Shown: positions 26,411 through 34,315 of the stretch, piece by piece | Layout of the letters: each line of letters starts with the position of its first letter | Numbering within the stretch: the stretch's first letter is position 1 | Assembly (NCBI RefSeq): GCF_001684965.1 | Contig: NZ_MAYG01000012.1 | Coordinates: 186,001 to 250,000 of the forward strand | Direction: 5' to 3' | Source: Chryseobacterium arthrosphaerae | GTDB taxonomy: Bacteria > Bacteroidota > Bacteroidia > Flavobacteriales > Weeksellaceae | Length of the DNA: 64,000 nucleotides | The notes under the pieces: model-generated | The model's input: the letters and a program-made list of their open reading frames with translations, nothing else | What the model was told of the DNA's origin: nothing | Database searches by the model: none | Program-made: the position numbers and the translations under genes

Positions 26411-28207
26411 CTATTTCTGTTTTTTTGCCCAAAGCTCCATCTTTCTGTTCAGAACATCCAGAGGAAGACATCCCTGGCTTAGAACTTCATCGTGGAAACT
26501 TGCCAGATTGAATTTGTTTCCAAGCTCTTTCTGATATTTTTCTCTCAGCTCACGGATCCTTAAAGATCCTATTTTGTAACCCAAAGCCTGACCGGGCATC
26601 GCCATATATCTTTCCACTTCAGCTACTGCCGATCCTTCATCATAAGAAATATTGCTTAGGAAATATTTAATAGCCTCTTCTCTTGACATTTTTCCGGTGT
26701 GAAGACCTGTGTCGATTACCAATCTTACCGCTCTCAGCATCTGATCACTCAGATATCCCATTTTCTGATAAGGATCTGTATATAACCCGAATTCAGGCCC
26801 CAGAGTTTCACAATAATGAGCCCATCCTTCACCATACGCCCCAAACCATCCGAATCTCATAAACTTCGGAAGCTTCGTATTTTCCTGTTGAAGAGAAACC
26901 TGATAGTGGTGACCCGGTATGGCCTCATGAAGGAAAAGAGACTCCATTCCTGATGTAACATTGAATTTCGTAGGATCAGGAAGCGGAACATAAAATATTC
27001 CCGGTCTTTTTCCATCCGGGGTTCCCGGCATATATTCGGCGCTGGCACTTGCTTCTCTGAACTTCTCCGTCTGTCTGATCTCAAACTTTGTTTTAGGAGT
27101 CACATTGAACATGGTTTTCAGCTTAGGGGTAATTTTGGTCAGGATACCATTGAATCCTGCCAGAACATCCTTAGCACTCTTATAGGTCATTGCCTTAGGA
27201 TCTGTTTTCACATAAGTGATAAACTCTTCCAGGGTTCCGGAGAATCCTACCTGCTGTTTTACCTTTTCCATTTCTGCACGAAGCATCGCAACCTGCTGCT
27301 GACCGATCTTATTGATCTCATCAGGTGATTTCTTGGTGGTGGTCCAGCTTTTCACATAATAGCTGTAAATTTCATTCCCGTTAGGCAGGCTGTTGTAGCC
27401 ATCCGTATCTCTGGCTTTGGGCAGGTATTCTTTTTCTAAAAAGGCACCCATTTTGGTATAAGCCGGAATGATTTTTTTTGTAATGGCATCTTTATAAAGT
27501 GCTGTAAATTTATCTTTCTGGGCCTGTGTGAAGTTTTTAGGAAAGTTTTTTACTGGTCCGTAAAAAATATTTTTTTCCATATCAGTGGTGGTGATCTCCT
27601 CGGCTTTCATTTGAGGGATCATTTTCACAACCAGCTTTTTAGGAAGAACCATTTTATTATTGATGCCTTCACGGAAGTTTTCTGTGGCTGCATTCATCCA
27701 TTCCGGGAATTTTTCCATTCTTTTCAGCCAGTCGCTGTAATCCTTTTCTGTTTTAAAAGGCTGGTTTCCCTGTCCGCTTCCATACAGGGGAAAAGTCAGA
27801 GGAAGACCTCCGAACTGTGTAAAAGGAATATATTCCGGATGATAGGCATAAGCTTCAATTTTATCTTTTAAAGAATAATCCAATACATCATACACCACTT
27901 TATCTTCATCGGGAAGGCTTTTATAATCTACCTGTTCCAGCTGCTTCTGTACCGAACTGTAGAATGCAATTTCTCCGGAGATAAAATCTTTATCAATATT
28001 GATGGAAAGCTGGTCATTGTACCTTGTATCTCCCTGTGCTGTAGCATCTAAAGGGTAAAGCTTAAGGTACTGCTCATAATACCTGGATGCTATAGAATCC
28101 AGATTGCTTGGAGTGACTTTCGTGAGGGGTGAATCTGACTTTTTGCACGAAGCAAGCCCGATCATCAATCCTAATCCCAGGATACCTTTTGATAAAATAT
28201 TTTTCAT
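26411..28207 (-). CDS. DUF885-family lipoprotein, predicted metallopeptidase
   Basis: 598 residues. The lipoprotein signal MKNILSKGILGLGLMIGLASC has a lipobox ending at Cys21. The body is the full-length DUF885 domain with the metallopeptidase motif LHEAIPGHHYQ (HExxH-like, with two extra His) and the downstream MRFGWFGAYGEGWAHYCE and YDEGSAVAEVERYMAMPGQALGYKIG segments. The family is structurally related to M32/M2-type zinc carboxypeptidases, but substrates are unknown. Probably periplasmic or outer-membrane anchored. CAAAAGTA at 28227-28234 reads as -7 TACTTTTG on this strand. Confidence 0.88.
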   Translation of the reverse strand: MKNILSKGILGLGLMIGLASCKKSDSPLTKVTPSNLDSIASRYYEQYLKLYPLDATAQGDTRYNDQLSINIDKDFISGEIAFYSSVQKQLEQVDYKSLPDEDKVVYDVLDYSLKDKIEAYAYHPEYIPFTQFGGLPLTFPLYGSGQGNQPFKTEKDYSDWLKRMEKFPEWMNAATENFREGINNKMVLPKKLVVKMIPQMKAEEITTTDMEKNIFYGPVKNFPKNFTQAQKDKFTALYKDAITKKIIPAYTKMGAFLEKEYLPKARDTDGYNSLPNGNEIYSYYVKSWTTTKKSPDEINKIGQQQVAMLRAEMEKVKQQVGFSGTLEEFITYVKTDPKAMTYKSAKDVLAGFNGILTKITPKLKTMFNVTPKTKFEIRQTEKFREASASAEYMPGTPDGKRPGIFYVPLPDPTKFNVTSGMESLFLHEAIPGHHYQVSLQQENTKLPKFMRFGWFGAYGEGWAHYCETLGPEFGLYTDPYQKMGYLSDQMLRAVRLVIDTGLHTGKMSREEAIKYFLSNISYDEGSAVAEVERYMAMPGQALGYKIGSLRIRELREKYQKELGNKFNLASFHDEVLSQGCLPLDVLNRKMELWAKKQK

Positions 28208-28375
28208 TGGCAGAAACTTTATGAAACAAAAGTAAGTATTATTGGGAGATTCCTGCCCATAGTCCCTGTTGATTTTAAAAAATAATTTTCAAAATCCTTT
28301 TCACATTAAATCAATTTTTTATCTTTGTCTAAAACGTTTAACAATCATATTATTACAGTTCTTTTTTAAGGAAAA

Positions 28376-28837
28376 ATGAAAGGGATTTTAAAAATTTACC
28401 ATCCGGACGAAACGCTAAAATACAATATCAGAAATACTTATTGTAAAGCAGTTTACAGCAACCAGCAACACTTTTTAGAGGTTGAAATTATCACGGATGA
28501 CAGTTTGGATCACGTAGATGATGATTCATTACAGTACAACTTTCCGCAGCTGTCACTGGAAGTATTCGATTTTCCTATCGAATCTACGGAGATAGAGGGA
28601 AAAACTATCAAAATCAATGATTCTGACGAAGAAACCTATACAGAAGTAGATCTTTTTGATGATGAAGAAGCCTACATCTATGATAACGAGCTTCTTTTTG
28701 AGAAAAACGAAGAAGGTGAGCTTCAGGTCATCTGGAAGGGAACCATTGATGATTTCTACACAGGGTCAGATACTCCGCTTCCTTTTAGATTAAAATGCGA
28801 ATTCAAACAGGATGATATAGAGGTAGACGAAGATTAA
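28376..28837 (+). CDS. Acidic cytoplasmic protein, unknown
   Basis: 153 residues, very rich in Asp and Glu (for example ITDDSLDHVDDDSLQY, NDSDEETYTEVDLFDDEE, and the end DDIEVDED). No signal peptide, transmembrane segment or known motif; short beta strands seem likely. A TATCTTTG at 28320-28327 fits a -7 element 49 bases before the ATG, though no good TTG precedes it. It stands between the divergent DUF885 gene and the exbB operon. Confidence 0.6.
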   Translation: MKGILKIYHPDETLKYNIRNTYCKAVYSNQQHFLEVEIITDDSLDHVDDDSLQYNFPQLSLEVFDFPIESTEIEGKTIKINDSDEETYTEVDLFDDEEAYIYDNELLFEKNEEGELQVIWKGTIDDFYTGSDTPLPFRLKCEFKQDDIEVDED

Positions 28838-28877
28838 TAAAGTCTCCCATCCTTTTTTTATACCCAATTTCTTTTCA

Positions 28878-28900
28878 AAATTTCTTTTGGAAAGAAATTT
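28878..28900 (+). terminator. AT-rich hairpin downstream of 28376-28837
   Basis: AAATTTCTTT (28878-28887), TGG loop, AAAGAAATTT (28891-28900). A perfect 10-bp stem, but AT-rich and without a clean T run, so terminator function is tentative. Confidence 0.35.
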
Positions 28901-29013
28901 GTTGTTTAGTAAGATGATAACAAAATTTAAGTTGTTTTTAAGCAATTTTTAAGATATCAATTCATAATATTCCACTACATTTGTCGTTGAAACTTTAATA
29001 AAATTCACATTTA

Positions 29014-29718
29014 ATGCTGTTAACGGAACTTTCTCAGATTTTATTTGCACAAATTGCCACACCTGCAGTTGCTACAGACAATTTAGAATTTTCATTTTGG
29101 AAGATCATGTTCCACGGAGGAGCTTTCGCTAAAATAGTGATGGTGACCGTATTGCTGTTGGGCGTATTTTCTTTATACCTGTTTTTTGAAAGATTTTTCT
29201 TCATCAAACGGCTGGCTTCCAAGACAGATTCCAACTTTATGAATAATATTGAAGATTTCATTAAAGCAGGAAAGATCGAGGCGGCAACAGATTACTGCAA
29301 GACGCAGAACTCTCCGGAAGGAAGAATTTTAGAAAAAGGGATCTCAAGACTGGGGCGTCCTGTTTCTGACATTGTAAGTGCAATGGAAGCTCAGGCTCAG
29401 GTAGAAGTCGCCAATATGGAGAAAAACCTGAACCTTCTGGCTGTAGTGCCAAGTATTGCACCGATGCTGGGGCTTTTAGGTACGGTAATCGGGATGATCA
29501 TCGCTTTCTTCAACCTATCACATGCTACAGGATCATTCTCTCCGAAAACCCTTTCGGAAGGTATTTATACAGCTTTAGGACAGACAGCGGTAGGTCTGGC
29601 AGTTGCCATTCCGGCTAATTTCTGTTACAACATCCTTTTGACGAGGATTGATAAGTTTGTACTGAAGGCTCAGAATATGTCAGGAGAATTTTTAGACCTT
29701 ATCAACAAACCTTTATAA
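29014..29718 (+). CDS. exbB: MotA/TolQ/ExbB proton channel protein
   Basis: 234 residues with three transmembrane helices: residues about 38-55 (VMVTVLLLGVFSLYLFF), about 145-168 (VVPSIAPMLGLLGTVIGMIIAFF) and about 182-205 (TALGQTAVGLAVAIPANFCYN). The GLLGTVIGM and AVGLAVAIPA motifs are the channel-lining signatures of ExbB/TolQ. With ExbD it uses the proton motive force to energise TonB. Start chosen at ATG 29014; TACATTTG at 28976-28983 is a -7 candidate. First gene of exbB-exbD-tonB. Confidence 0.93.
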   Translation: MLLTELSQILFAQIATPAVATDNLEFSFWKIMFHGGAFAKIVMVTVLLLGVFSLYLFFERFFFIKRLASKTDSNFMNNIEDFIKAGKIEAATDYCKTQNSPEGRILEKGISRLGRPVSDIVSAMEAQAQVEVANMEKNLNLLAVVPSIAPMLGLLGTVIGMIIAFFNLSHATGSFSPKTLSEGIYTALGQTAVGLAVAIPANFCYNILLTRIDKFVLKAQNMSGEFLDLINKPL

Positions 29719-29727
29719 ATTCTTAAG

Positions 29728-30126
29728 ATGAAAATTCAGAGAAGAAATAAAGCGAATCCGGAATTCAGTTTAGCAGCGATGACAGACGTTATCCTGTTGA
29801 TGCTGATCTTCTTTATGATCACTTCTTCGGCGGCCAATCAGAGCGCCATTGATGTGAATCTGCCGAAAGCCGGAGCGGTTGACGACAATATACCCAATCC
29901 TTTGACAGTAAGTATCAAGCCGGATGGCTCATTCTTTGTAGATGATAATCCTGCCAATAAAGGAGAACTGGAACAGATCATTGTGGATAAATTAGCCAAT
30001 CAGACCAATAAATCCTTCACAATCAGGGCCGACGAAAATACATTGCATAAAGATGTGGTTTTTGTCATGGAAATTGCTGAAAAACACAAGTTTAACATTG
30101 CCATTGCAACCGTTAAAGATAAATAA
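29728..30126 (+). CDS. exbD: ExbD/TolR-family biopolymer transport protein
   Basis: 132 residues with one N-terminal transmembrane helix (AAMTDVILLMLIFFMITS) carrying the essential membrane Asp in MTDVILLML, then a periplasmic domain ending IAEKHKFNIAIATVKDK. It forms the proton-conducting stator with ExbB. It starts 9 bases after exbB and is followed by tonB after 36 bases. Confidence 0.93.
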   Translation: MKIQRRNKANPEFSLAAMTDVILLMLIFFMITSSAANQSAIDVNLPKAGAVDDNIPNPLTVSIKPDGSFFVDDNPANKGELEQIIVDKLANQTNKSFTIRADENTLHKDVVFVMEIAEKHKFNIAIATVKDK

Positions 30127-30162
30127 TAGATCCGGATTTCCGGAAGAATCAGTATTGTAAAG

Positions 30163-31047
30163 ATGAGAAGCTATACAGCAAACAGAAACGAAGAAAATAA
30201 AGACAGGATAAAAAGTGCTCTGCTTTCTATTCTGATCTGGGCTGCCATTCTGCTTTTTGTTTTTTTATATAAATTAAAACCTGAACTGGATAAGGATCCT
30301 GAAGTTGTGACTACCATGCTTGTCAATTTCGGGGACAACAGAAACGGAAAGGGAATTGAAGAACCTGCAGAACAGCCGGGAAGTCTGGCCGCTGCTACAG
30401 AAGAAGTTACTCCTGAACCGGCTGAAACACCTGTACCGGAAACAAAAACCGTAGTAAAACCTGAGCCTGCACCGGAACCGAAGAAAACAGAAGTGAAGGA
30501 AAAGGTCATCACAGGCAATAATTCAAAAAATACGGCTGCTAAAAAAGAGGAATCTAAAAAAGCAGAGAAAAAAGAAACAACCAGTACGAGCGCCTCAAAA
30601 AATACTAAAAAATCAGGTGCCGCCACCGCCAATGCAAAAACCGGAAATGGCGACGGAAAAGGAAATGCAGCCATTGGAAACCTGATCAGAGGAAGAGGAA
30701 CCAAGGCCGGAAGCCAGGGAACAGGTGAAGGTATCGGAAATGCAGGAGATCCTTTAGGAGGAGACGGAAACGGAGACAGCAAAGTAGGAATCGACAGAAA
30801 ACTGGTGGGATACATCCCGGGGACTATGGGCAGAGGAGGAGCACAGCCTTCACACAGCTGCAGTGCCAGCGGATCTATTACCATTGCCTACACGGTAGAT
30901 AAAGCAGGAAATGTGGTTTCTGCCAGAAGAGCAGGAGGTATTTCAGATCCTTGTGTAGCCTCTACATCCGTTGCATGGGTGAAAAAATATGTAAAGGCGG
31001 AAAAAGCCAGTACATCATCTACAGGAACTTATAAGATCACATTCTAA
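30163..31047 (+). CDS. tonB: TonB-type energy transducer
   Basis: 294 residues. A single membrane anchor (ALLSILIWAAILLFVFLYKL, residues about 22-42) is followed by a long low-complexity periplasmic linker rich in Pro, Glu, Lys, Thr and then Gly/Asn (about 60-200). The C-terminal domain (GSITIAYTVDKAGNVVSARRAGG...) is distantly TonB-like. It transduces energy to TonB-dependent outer-membrane transporters, presumably with ExbB and ExbD just upstream. The extreme composition of the linker makes the opposite strand look open over 700 bases, which is a shadow. No transporter gene is adjacent. Confidence 0.88.
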   Translation: MRSYTANRNEENKDRIKSALLSILIWAAILLFVFLYKLKPELDKDPEVVTTMLVNFGDNRNGKGIEEPAEQPGSLAAATEEVTPEPAETPVPETKTVVKPEPAPEPKKTEVKEKVITGNNSKNTAAKKEESKKAEKKETTSTSASKNTKKSGAATANAKTGNGDGKGNAAIGNLIRGRGTKAGSQGTGEGIGNAGDPLGGDGNGDSKVGIDRKLVGYIPGTMGRGGAQPSHSCSASGSITIAYTVDKAGNVVSARRAGGISDPCVASTSVAWVKKYVKAEKASTSSTGTYKITF

Positions 31048-31142
31048 TTAATTTCGAAAAAGGTCAAAGTCCGGCAGTAAGCTGGAAGAAAGAGGGCAGG
31101 CGTTATTTATAAACACCTCTCGAAACAGCCTTGAACTCATAT

Positions 31143-31172
31143 AAAAAAGCACTTTATTCAAGTGCTTTTTTT
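31143..31172. terminator. Bidirectional intrinsic terminator overlapping a stop codon
   Basis: AAAAAAGCACTT (31143-31154) pairs with AAGTGCTTTTTT (31160-31171), five-base loop. It serves tonB from the left and the minus gene at 31154 from the right; the TAA of the latter (31154-31156) lies at the base of its loop. Confidence 0.8.
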
Positions 31173-31546
31173 AATTCGTTGATTCTGTTGATCACCGGAA
31201 GTGCAAAAATTCCGCTGGTCTGAAGATACAGCTCATAGAACGTTTTTGCTTTATCCTGAAAATCTTTGTTCTGGCCTTCTCTGCTTTTAAAATAGAAAAG
31301 ATTCCCAAGCATCTCATAATAATCTTTGCGGTCTCTTTCCTGTCTTTCATTGACAAGGGCAATCATTTCTTCTTTGGTCATGGAAGATACCTCCGTGAAA
31401 TTCATTTTGAAAATATCTCTCATCAGCGTATCAAAATCCAGTTCTTTCTGCATTAAGCTTTCTTCAGGTTTGTCAAGGATCAGTTTTTCCAATGCCTGAG
31501 ACAGCTGACGGATGAGTCTTAGGGTAAATTCTTTATCTGTAATCAT
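31154..31546 (-). CDS. Hypothetical helical protein
   Basis: 130 residues, highly charged and probably all alpha-helical (RLIRQLSQALEKLILDK..., MTKEEMIALVNERQERDRKDYYEML, DKAKTFYELYLQTSGIF). No signal peptide or membrane segment. I recognise no family. Its 3' end is embedded in the hairpin terminator shared with tonB. Upstream lies the heptamer array and then the four-helix-bundle gene on the same strand. Confidence 0.55.
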   Translation of the reverse strand: MITDKEFTLRLIRQLSQALEKLILDKPEESLMQKELDFDTLMRDIFKMNFTEVSSMTKEEMIALVNERQERDRKDYYEMLGNLFYFKSREGQNKDFQDKAKTFYELYLQTSGIFALPVINRINELKKALE

Positions 31547-31560
31547 AATGGGTAATTTTG

Positions 31561-31620
31561 TTGCTAGTTGCTAGTTGCTAGTTGCTAGTTGCTAGTTGCT
31601 AGTTGCTAGTTGCTAGTTGC
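31561..31620 (+). repeat. Heptamer tandem repeat (TTGCTAG)8
   Basis: Eight perfect copies of TTGCTAG plus TTGC fill 60 bases, with no substitution, then diverge into TGGTGGTTGG. It sits 11 bases downstream of the four-helix-bundle stop and 14 bases upstream of the hypothetical gene's start. The reverse heptamer CTAGCAA occurs at 32021-32027 on the other side of the four-helix gene. Confidence 0.95.
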
Positions 31621-31631
31621 TGGTGGTTGGG

Positions 31632-31997
31632 TTATGTACGCCAATTTAGCTGGACGTATTTTATAAAATTATTTATTTTTCCTCCTAAGAGTTTATATTC
31701 TTCCGATTTCTCTTTAAACTCTGAACTTAATTCGGGATAAAGTCTTGTGATTTTTGATAGATGACATACGGTTTCATCACAACTTGCCTGAGAATACGTC
31801 AGGAATCTGATAAAGTCTCCTCTGTAATTATTTCTTCCATAACCTTCCGCAATATTTGTGACAACAGAGTCTGCAGATCGTCTCAATTGGCTACCTAACT
31901 CATATAGTTCATACTTTGGCAGTTGGAGCGATAACTTATGGGTTTCAATAAACAGCTCAAAAGCAATATTATAAATATCAAGTTTTTCGTAGCTCAT
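31632..31997 (-). CDS. Four-helix bundle protein (23S rRNA intervening-sequence/S23-like)
   Basis: 121 residues from ATG 31997 (MSYEKLDIYNIAFELFIETHKL); an in-frame extension to 32120 would run into the SpmAB-like gene and is rejected. The LGSQLRRSADSVVTNIAEGYGR segment is the hallmark of the S23/IVP family, and the protein should fold as a four-helix bundle and pentamerise. Homologues occur inside rRNA intervening sequences, with diversity-generating retroelements (Avd) and as free genes of unknown role. No rRNA or reverse transcriptase is nearby, so this is the free type. It is flanked by the heptamer array and by its inverted copy. Confidence 0.9.
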   Translation of the reverse strand: MSYEKLDIYNIAFELFIETHKLSLQLPKYELYELGSQLRRSADSVVTNIAEGYGRNNYRGDFIRFLTYSQASCDETVCHLSKITRLYPELSSEFKEKSEEYKLLGGKINNFIKYVQLNWRT

Positions 31998-32049
31998 CAA
32001 TCCATTTTTAATGGTAAAAACTAGCAATGATCTAACCTGTAACTTTTCA

Positions 32050-33453
32050 TTATGCGAAAAATAAATATGCCAGAGCAATGGATGTAATAATCCCCACCAG
32101 ATCGGCCAGAAGCATAGCAATTACCGTATATCTTGTATTCTTTACAGCTACGGCACCAAAGTATACCGCAATCACATAAAACGTCGTATCTGAGCTTCCC
32201 TGAAGTACGGCTGCCAGTTTACCCTGAAAGCTGTCTGCCCCGAAGGTTGCCATGGTATCCACCATCATTCCTCTGGCGCCGGAACCTGATAAAGGTTTGA
32301 TCAGTGCTGTCGGAAGTCCGTCAACGAATCTTGGATCAAGGCTTGCGGCATTGGCTATCCATTTCATGCCGTCAATGATCACGTCAAAGACCCCGGAAGT
32401 TCTCAGCAGGGAAATAGCGATCAGCATTCCTACCAGGTAAGGAATAATCTTGACACAGGTAGTGAATCCTTCTTTTGCCCCTTCAATAAAGGCATCAAAA
32501 ACGTTGATCTTTTTATAGACGGCTCCAAGTACAATAGCGAGGAAAATAAAGAGAATAAGACCGTTACTTAATACCTTACTGAAATCATCAAGTTCATCTT
32601 TGCTCAATTGCACCAGGTAGACTACCAATAATGCTATAATAGCTGAAATTCCGCCCACATAAGCAATCACTACGGGGCGAAGCAGGTTGATCTTCTGGTA
32701 TAAAGACACAATAATCATTGCCGCCAGAGTAGCTGCAAAAGTAGCAATCATACATGGCAGGAAGATATCGGTAGGTGTTTTGGAACCCATCGAAGCCCTG
32801 ATCGCAATAATCGATACGGGAATCAAAGTCATTCCTCCTGCATGAAGACACAGAAACATAATCTGCGAATTGCTGGCCGTATCTTTATTGGGGTTTAGGG
32901 TCTGTAAACTTTCCATAGCTTTTAAACCGAAGGGAGTGGCTGCATTATCCAGACCAAGGAGATTGGCACTGAAATTCATCAGCATATGCCCGAATGCCGG
33001 ATGGTTTTTGGGAATATCAGGAAATAATTTTGAGAAAAAAGGCTGTATAAAACGGCTTAAAAGGTTGATTCCACCTGCTTTTTCTGCAATACTCATGAAT
33101 CCCATAAACAGGGTCATGATCCCGATAAGTCCAAGACAGATCTTTACGGCTGTTTCTGAGGTTCCGATCACTCCATCGGCCTCCTGAACACGGTAAACCT
33201 GTACATTCTGCTTTAAAGAATCTGTTTTATAGTGAATTCTGCCCTCGGCAAAATCATTGTTTTTCATCAGGCTGTCCTTTACAACGGGAGACAGGGTATT
33301 CATGGGATGAGAGACAATCTTCACTGTATCACCCCCTTTTCCTACCACCATATCATTGAAAATGGTTTTGTAGTGGGTTGATGAGATGTATTTTATACTG
33401 GCAATGGTAATGGCAATGATAATGAAAGCCGACCAAATTCTGCTGAGAACCAT
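32050..33453 (-). CDS. Fused SpmA-SpmB nucleoside-recognition (Gate) membrane protein
   Basis: 467 residues with about ten transmembrane segments. The first half resembles SpmA (GTSETAVKICLGLIGIMTLFMG, NFSANLLGLDNAATPFGLKAME) and the second SpmB (GVFDVIIDGMKWI..., ALIKPLSGSGARGMMVD, and VLQGSSDTTFYVIAVYFGAVAVKNTRYT). SpmA and SpmB are separate spore-maturation proteins in Bacillus; here they are fused in a group that does not make spores, so the role must differ, perhaps solute transport. It is monocistronic; tandem TATTTTTG-like -7 elements lie at 33481-33506 upstream. Confidence 0.88.
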   Translation of the reverse strand: MVLSRIWSAFIIIAITIASIKYISSTHYKTIFNDMVVGKGGDTVKIVSHPMNTLSPVVKDSLMKNNDFAEGRIHYKTDSLKQNVQVYRVQEADGVIGTSETAVKICLGLIGIMTLFMGFMSIAEKAGGINLLSRFIQPFFSKLFPDIPKNHPAFGHMLMNFSANLLGLDNAATPFGLKAMESLQTLNPNKDTASNSQIMFLCLHAGGMTLIPVSIIAIRASMGSKTPTDIFLPCMIATFAATLAAMIIVSLYQKINLLRPVVIAYVGGISAIIALLVVYLVQLSKDELDDFSKVLSNGLILFIFLAIVLGAVYKKINVFDAFIEGAKEGFTTCVKIIPYLVGMLIAISLLRTSGVFDVIIDGMKWIANAASLDPRFVDGLPTALIKPLSGSGARGMMVDTMATFGADSFQGKLAAVLQGSSDTTFYVIAVYFGAVAVKNTRYTVIAMLLADLVGIITSIALAYLFFA

Positions 33454-33566
33454 CTGATTGATTTAATTGTTTAAACTTATCAAAAATACTTTAAACCACA
33501 AAAATAACTAAAGTCTTTTGTTATTCTGGTGCTAAAGAGAACTAATGATGGCTTCTAATCTTTTGT

Positions 33567-33742
33567 TAACGCAATGTACGCAAAGATTTTTAATGATGAT
33601 GTTTGATTTTTTCGTTCGCAAAGGCGTTAGCACTAAGCAAAGAGAATTTAAGTTAGAGTACCTTGCTGAATGAAATGCCCTTGCGAACAAAAAATACACA
33701 TTAAGTTTTTAGATTTTCCTTGCGCTCTCTGGCGTTTAAAAC
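33567..33742. repeat. Nested-palindrome intergenic element, copy C (fullest)
   Basis: The outer arm AACGCAATGTACGCAAAG (33568-33585) faces CCTTGCGCTCTCTGGCGTT (33718-33736, inverted). The inner arm GTTCGCAAAGGCG (33614-33626) faces CCCTTGCGAAC (33678-33688). It occupies most of the 298-bp gap between SpmAB and the DUF6973-like gene; nothing else is seen in that gap. Confidence 0.65.
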
Positions 33743-33751
33743 TAAAATGAT

Positions 33752-34261
33752 TTACTCTTCCAGGTAAACAAGATGCCCTTCAAAATCATCATCCAGATTT
33801 TTCAGAACTTTAGCATCAGCCATTTTTTTGACTAATCCGTCTACAAAAAAGCTTTTTTCGAAGAACTGGCGGTGAATTCCGGGTAATAATTCCATAAAAT
33901 AATCCATCCCGAACTGATTGTTGTGAAGATCCATTTTGGTCTCCAAAGGTTTGTTGGGAAACAGTTCTTCATGCATATCTGTCATTCTTTTGCAGAAATC
34001 CAATGCTTTTTTAGGGGAAGAAACTTTACAGCAGTACATCATGATGAAGCAGCACCACAAAGCGTGTCTGAAAGCGTTTCCTATACCGTTGTTGGATGCG
34101 GTTTCCGGAAATTTTGCCTGTGCTATGGTAAAAGCTTTTACTGTGGCGTGAAAGCTCAATAATGCGAAAAGAGGATGGGGGAGGATCAATGATAAAAGAC
34201 GCATGATCTTTTTAAAACTCATACTCCGGATGGTATCGAAAAATATCTTAAAAGTCCTCAT
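33752..34261 (-). CDS. DUF6973-like protein
   Basis: 169 residues. A weakly hydrophobic N-terminus (LSLILPHPLFALLSF) precedes a conserved core GNAFRHALWCCFIMMYC, then MTDMHEELFPN and MDLHNNQFGMDYF. The spaced His, Asp and Asn residues recall DUF6973-type domains found in Bacteroidota proteins, sometimes with peptidoglycan-active partners; I cannot confirm an activity. Two adjacent cysteine pairs (CC) are unusual. Its start codon touches the terminator of accD, so it must have its own promoter or depend on read-through. Confidence 0.5.
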   Translation of the reverse strand: MRTFKIFFDTIRSMSFKKIMRLLSLILPHPLFALLSFHATVKAFTIAQAKFPETASNNGIGNAFRHALWCCFIMMYCCKVSSPKKALDFCKRMTDMHEELFPNKPLETKMDLHNNQFGMDYFMELLPGIHRQFFEKSFFVDGLVKKMADAKVLKNLDDDFEGHLVYLEE

Positions 34262-34290
34262 AAATAAAAATCTCTCCCTAATTAGAGAGA
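34261..34290 (-). terminator. Intrinsic terminator of accD
   Basis: TCTCTC (34271-34276) with GAGAGA (34285-34290), eight-base loop, then on the minus strand UUUUUAUUUA (complement of 34261-34270). The U run reaches the start codon of the next gene. Confidence 0.6.
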
Positions 34291-34315
34291 GACAGTATTG
34301 TTTTTGTTACAGATA

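Noticed and set aside
30171..30884. A 237-codon minus-strand open frame
   Set aside because: It is the complement of the low-complexity TonB linker and gives Pro/Phe/Ser-rich nonsense without a start context; tonB fits the exbB-exbD operon.
31998..32120. N-terminal extension of the four-helix-bundle gene
   Set aside because: It would overlap the SpmAB-like gene; the family starts at MSYEKLD and the extension has no homology-like pattern.
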